A stretch of DNA of 64,000 bases from Bog-756 sp963704585 (lineage in GTDB: Bacteria; Actinomycetota; Acidimicrobiia; Acidimicrobiales; RAAP-2), in assembly GCA_963704585.1 (NCBI GenBank), contig OY969919.1, positions 1,240,001 to 1,304,000 on the forward strand. Reading direction: 5' to 3'. The notes beneath the pieces were generated by a model, which saw nothing but the letters and a program-made list of their open reading frames with translations, was not told where the DNA came from and did no database searches. The translations under genes and the position numbers were made by a program. Below, in pieces: positions 61,294 through 64,000 of the stretch (position 1 is its first letter; every line of letters begins with the position of its first letter).

Positions 61294-62902
61294 CTAACTC
61301 CCCGGTCGGAACTCGCCGAACACGCCGCGCAGCACGTCTGACACCTCGCCGAGCGTGGCCATCCGCGCGAGAGCGATCTTCATCGGGACGAGCAGGTTCT
61401 GCGACCCGCGTGCTGCGGCCCCGACGTCGGTCAGCGCCGCATCGACTGCTGCCTGGTCCCGATCCTTCTTGACCCTGGTCACCCGGTCGATCTGCGCCGC
61501 GCTGCAGCTCCGCGTCGATCGGGAAGACCTCGGACGGCTCGGTCTCCTCGTCGACGAACCGGTTCACCCCGACGACGACCTTGTCCTCGGTGTCGATCGC
61601 CTTCGCATAGGCGTACGCCGCCTGCTCGATCTCCTGCTGCATGTACTGAGCCTCGATGGCGTCGACCGCTCCGCCCATCGCGTCGATGCGCTCGAGATAG
61701 GACCACGCCCCCGCCTCGACCTCGTCGGTCAGCGACTCGACGAACCACGAGCCGGCGAGCGGGTCGACGGTGTCGGCGATCCCCGACTCGTACCCGACGA
61801 TCTGCTGGGTGCGCAGGGCGATCTTGGCCGCCTTCTGGGTCGGCAGCCCGAGCGCCTCGTCGAAGCCGTTGGTGTGCAGGCTCTGCGTCCCGCCGAGTGC
61901 AGCGGCCATCGCCTGGACCGTGACCCGCACGATGTTGTTCTCCGGCTGCTGCGCGGTGAGCGTCGAACCGCCGGTCTGTGTGTGGAAGCGCAGGAGCAGC
62001 GAGCGCTCGTCTCTCGCCCCGAACCGCTCGCGCATGAGCTTGGCCCACATCCTCCTGGCCGCCCGGAACTTCGCGACCTCCTCGAAGAGGTTGTTGTGCG
62101 CGTTCCAGAAGAAGCTGAGCCGGGGCGCGAACGCATCGACGTCGAGTCCGGCGGCGATCGCCGCCTCGACGTAGGCGATCCCGTTCGCAATGGTGAACGC
62201 GATCTCCTGCACCGCGGTCGATCCGGCCTCACGGATGTGGTAGCCGGAGATCGAGATCGTGTTCCAGGCCGGCAGGTGCTCGGCACAGTAGGAGAACGTG
62301 TCGGTCACCAGCCGCATCGACTGCCGCGGCGGGTAGATGTACGTGCCGCGCGCCACGTACTCCTTCAGGATGTCGTTCTGGATCGTGCCCCCGAGCCCGT
62401 CCGGTGCGACCCCGTTCTCCTCGGCGACGAGCTGGTAGAGGAGGAGCAGGATCGCGGCTGTCGCGTTGATCGTCATCGACGTGGTGACCTTGTCGAGGGG
62501 GAGGTCGGCGAGCAGCAGTCGCATGTCGGCGAGCGAGTCGATGGCCACCCCGACCTTTCCGACCTCGCCCTCGGCCCGCGGGTGGTCGGAGTCGAATCCC
62601 ATCTGCGTCGGGAGGTCGAAGGCGCACGAGAGGCCGGTCTGACCGGCGTCGAGCAGGAACTTGAACCGCTGGTTGGTCGACTCGGCCGTTCCGAACCCCG
62701 CGTACTGGCGCATCGTCCAGAGGCGTCCGCGGTACATGTCCTCGCGGATGCCCCTCGTGTAGGGGTAGTGGCCGGGATCGCCGAGGCGCTCGTCGGCGTC
62801 CCATTCCTTGAGGTCGCCGGGGCCGTAGACCCCCCGGACCTCGATGCCCGAGTCGGTCAGCCGCTCGCCCGCCGGACCGGGGGTGGTGCCGTGATTCGCC
62901 AT
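61294..62902 (-). CDS. Methylmalonyl-CoA mutase-type acyl-CoA mutase large subunit, frameshifted
   Basis: About 535 aa. It is the catalytic TIM-barrel subunit of a B12-dependent acyl-CoA mutase without the cobalamin-binding domain. Seen are GHYPYTRGIREDMYRGRLWT, MRQYAGFGTAESTNQRFKFL, LSCAFDLPTQMGFDSDHP, YIYPPRQSMRLVTDTFSYC, ISISGYHIREAGSTA, and SLHTNGFDEALGLPT. The Arg in SMRL fits methylmalonyl-type substrates more than isobutyryl-CoA. Near the C-terminus a single extra base (61497-61498) shifts the frame; the correct end is AQIDRVTRVKKDRDQAAVDAAL through GEFRPGS at 61294. TAACCT lies 6 nt before the ATG. The small B12 subunit is not in this window. Confidence 0.88.
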
Positions 62903-62908
62903 ACCGAC

Positions 62909-62914
62909 AGGTTA
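62909..62914 (-). promoter_or_regulatory. -10 of the mutase gene (TAACCT), inside a stop codon
   Basis: TAACCT lies 6 nt before ATG 62902; its first three bases are the TAA stop of the upstream ThiF/rhodanese gene. Confidence 0.5.
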
Positions 62915-64000
62915 GGAGGTCGGCGAGGTCGCTCCCGACGGCAGTGGGGCGGCGTGCGGCATGCACAGCTCGTCGTACTCGGCGATGACGATCTCGCCCG
63001 CGTCGGGACCGCACGCGGGGCACGCCGGGTCGCGGTGGACCTTGAAGGTCCGGAAGCTCTGCTCGAGCGCGTCGTACGAGAGCAACCGGCCCTGGAGCGT
63101 GTCGCCGATCCCGAGCAGCAGCTTGATGGCCTCTATGGCCTGGATCGAGCCGACGATGCCGGGGAGCACGCCGAGCACGCCGGCCTCCGCGCAGCTCGGG
63201 GCGAGCTCCGCAGGCGGCGGCTCGGGGATCATGCACCGGTAGCACGGTCCGACGTAGGGATTGAACACGGTTGCCTGACCCTCGAACCGGAAGATCGAGC
63301 CGTGCACGACAGGGATGCGCTTCAGCAGGGACGCGTCGTTCACCAGGTAGCGGGTCGGGAAGTTGTCGGTCCCGTCGACGATCACGTCGTACCCGTCGAT
63401 GATGTCCAGGACGTTGTCGGCTCCGAGCCGGACGTCGTAGGTCACGACGTTGACGTCGGGGTTGATGAGCGTGATCGTCTTCTTCGCGGAGTCGACCTTG
63501 CGCTCGCCGATCCGGTCGGTGTTGTGCAGGATCTGGCGTTGGAGGTTCGAGGCGTCCACGACGTCCATGTCGATGATCCCGATGGTGCCGACGCCGGCGG
63601 CGGCGAGGTAGAGCGCCGCGGGCGATCCCAGCCCCCCGGCGCCCAGGAGCAGGACCTTCGAGTCGAGCAGTTTGAGCTGGCCCGCTTCGCTCACCTCGGG
63701 CAGCAGGAGGTGCCGCTGGTACCGGTTGCGCTGTTCAGCGGAGAGTGCCAGCGGCGTGGACCAGGCCCGACCTTCGTCCTTCCATCGGTTGAAACCGCCG
63801 ATCACCGAGGTCACGTCGGCATAGCCCAGCTCTTGCATCGTGCGCGCGGCGAATGCCGAGCGGACGCCCGCAGCGCAGTAGACGAGGACGTGTGCCGACT
63901 TGTCGGGGATCCGGCCCTCCACCGAGGTCTCGAGGGTGCCCCGCGGGATGTGGATCGCCCCGGCGAGCGCGCCCTGCTCGTACTCGTCGGGCTCGCGCAC
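62912..64000 (-). CDS. Rhodanese-ThiF/MoeB fusion (sulfur carrier adenylyltransferase), cut by window edge
   Basis: 362 codons are visible; the N-terminus lies beyond the right edge. The first part is a rhodanese domain with the active-site loop VLVYCAAGVRSAFAARTMQ (catalytic Cys) and GGFNRWKDEG. The E1-like adenylyltransferase follows: RNRYQRHLLLPEVSEAGQ, VLLLGAGGLGSPAALYLAAAGVGT, SNLQRQILHNTDRIGERK, VDGTDNFPTRYLVND and two Cys pairs (PCYRCMIP and PACPAC) for zinc. Such proteins activate and sulfurate ThiS/MoaD-type carriers. The domain order (rhodanese first) is the reverse of the common MoeZ/MOCS3 layout. Confidence 0.88.
   Translation of the reverse strand: MREPDEYEQGALAGAIHIPRGTLETSVEGRIPDKSAHVLVYCAAGVRSAFAARTMQELGYADVTSVIGGFNRWKDEGRAWSTPLALSAEQRNRYQRHLLLPEVSEAGQLKLLDSKVLLLGAGGLGSPAALYLAAAGVGTIGIIDMDVVDASNLQRQILHNTDRIGERKVDSAKKTITLINPDVNVVTYDVRLGADNVLDIIDGYDVIVDGTDNFPTRYLVNDASLLKRIPVVHGSIFRFEGQATVFNPYVGPCYRCMIPEPPPAELAPSCAEAGVLGVLPGIVGSIQAIEAIKLLLGIGDTLQGRLLSYDALEQSFRTFKVHRDPACPACGPDAGEIVIAEYDELCMPHAAPLPSGATSPTS

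Overview
This is a high-GC bacterial chromosome segment (roughly 70% GC by eye) from an actinobacterium, most likely Acidimicrobiia or a close relative. The evidence is the gene families and their neighbourhoods: coenzyme F420 genes (cofD-cofE), an SCO6745-like gene, DUF5719, FtsE/FtsX, a Maf/BirA/acyl-CoA carboxylase set, and an amidase with the 'GYWLVASDGG' repeats that are common in Acidimicrobiia. Several blocks match actinobacterial order (compare the mycobacterial manB-SIS, fbiA-fbiB-manC-wbbL-rmlD and birA/acc regions). I saw no rRNA, tRNA, insertion sequence, prophage or CRISPR array. Gene density is very high, with many 1-14 bp overlaps.

Layout. 1-4.4 kb: the end of a DUF3039-like gene, maf, dusB, an SPFH/NfeD pair and an SCO6745-like gene. 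4.4-7.7 kb: a class III aminotransferase - SCP2 - APC permease operon. 7.7-11 kb: biotin genes bioA-bioF-bioD, divergent from an archaeal-type riboflavin synthase. 11.6-17.6 kb: acyl-CoA dehydrogenase, acyl-CoA synthetase, a sugar nucleotidyltransferase, a serine hydrolase and a secreted lipase. 17.7-24.4 kb: hpf, secA, prfB, ftsE and ftsX. 24.5-27.3 kb: manB, a Trm112-like gene and a phosphoglucose/phosphomannose isomerase. 27.5-35.7 kb: envelope proteins and proteases (amidase, LON-like, a large membrane protein, a CPBP protease, FtsH). 35.7-57 kb: a cell-surface glycan region. It holds a giant GT2-membrane fusion with DUF5719, three GT4 enzymes with a GDP-deoxyhexose reductase, F420 genes, and a nine-gene operon (rmlB, rmlD, ugd, uxs, GT2, wbbL-like, a membrane protein of unknown function, manC-like, an epimerase). 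57-64 kb: birA facing a biotin-dependent carboxylase alpha subunit, an M20 hydrolase, a YdeI-like gene, an acyl-CoA mutase large subunit and a rhodanese-ThiF protein.

Three themes stand out. First, many genes are preceded by a TANNNT hexamer only 5-9 nt from an ATG/GTG, so leaderless transcription looks common. Three such promoters lead into short reading frames of 26-32 codons, two of which end on the start codon of the next gene (cofD and the carboxylase). Second, six or seven genes are split by single-base indels in G/C runs while both halves still read as the same family. This looks like residual assembly error more than real gene loss. Third, the riboflavin synthase belongs to the archaeal family, which is unexpected in a bacterium.

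Functionally, the window supplies GDP-mannose (isomerase, ManB, ManC-like), dTDP-rhamnose (RmlA-like, RmlB, RmlD; RmlC not seen) and UDP-glucuronate/UDP-xylose (Ugd, Uxs) to a large set of glycosyltransferases. It also carries Sec export, divisome ABC proteins and biotin/acyl-CoA metabolism.
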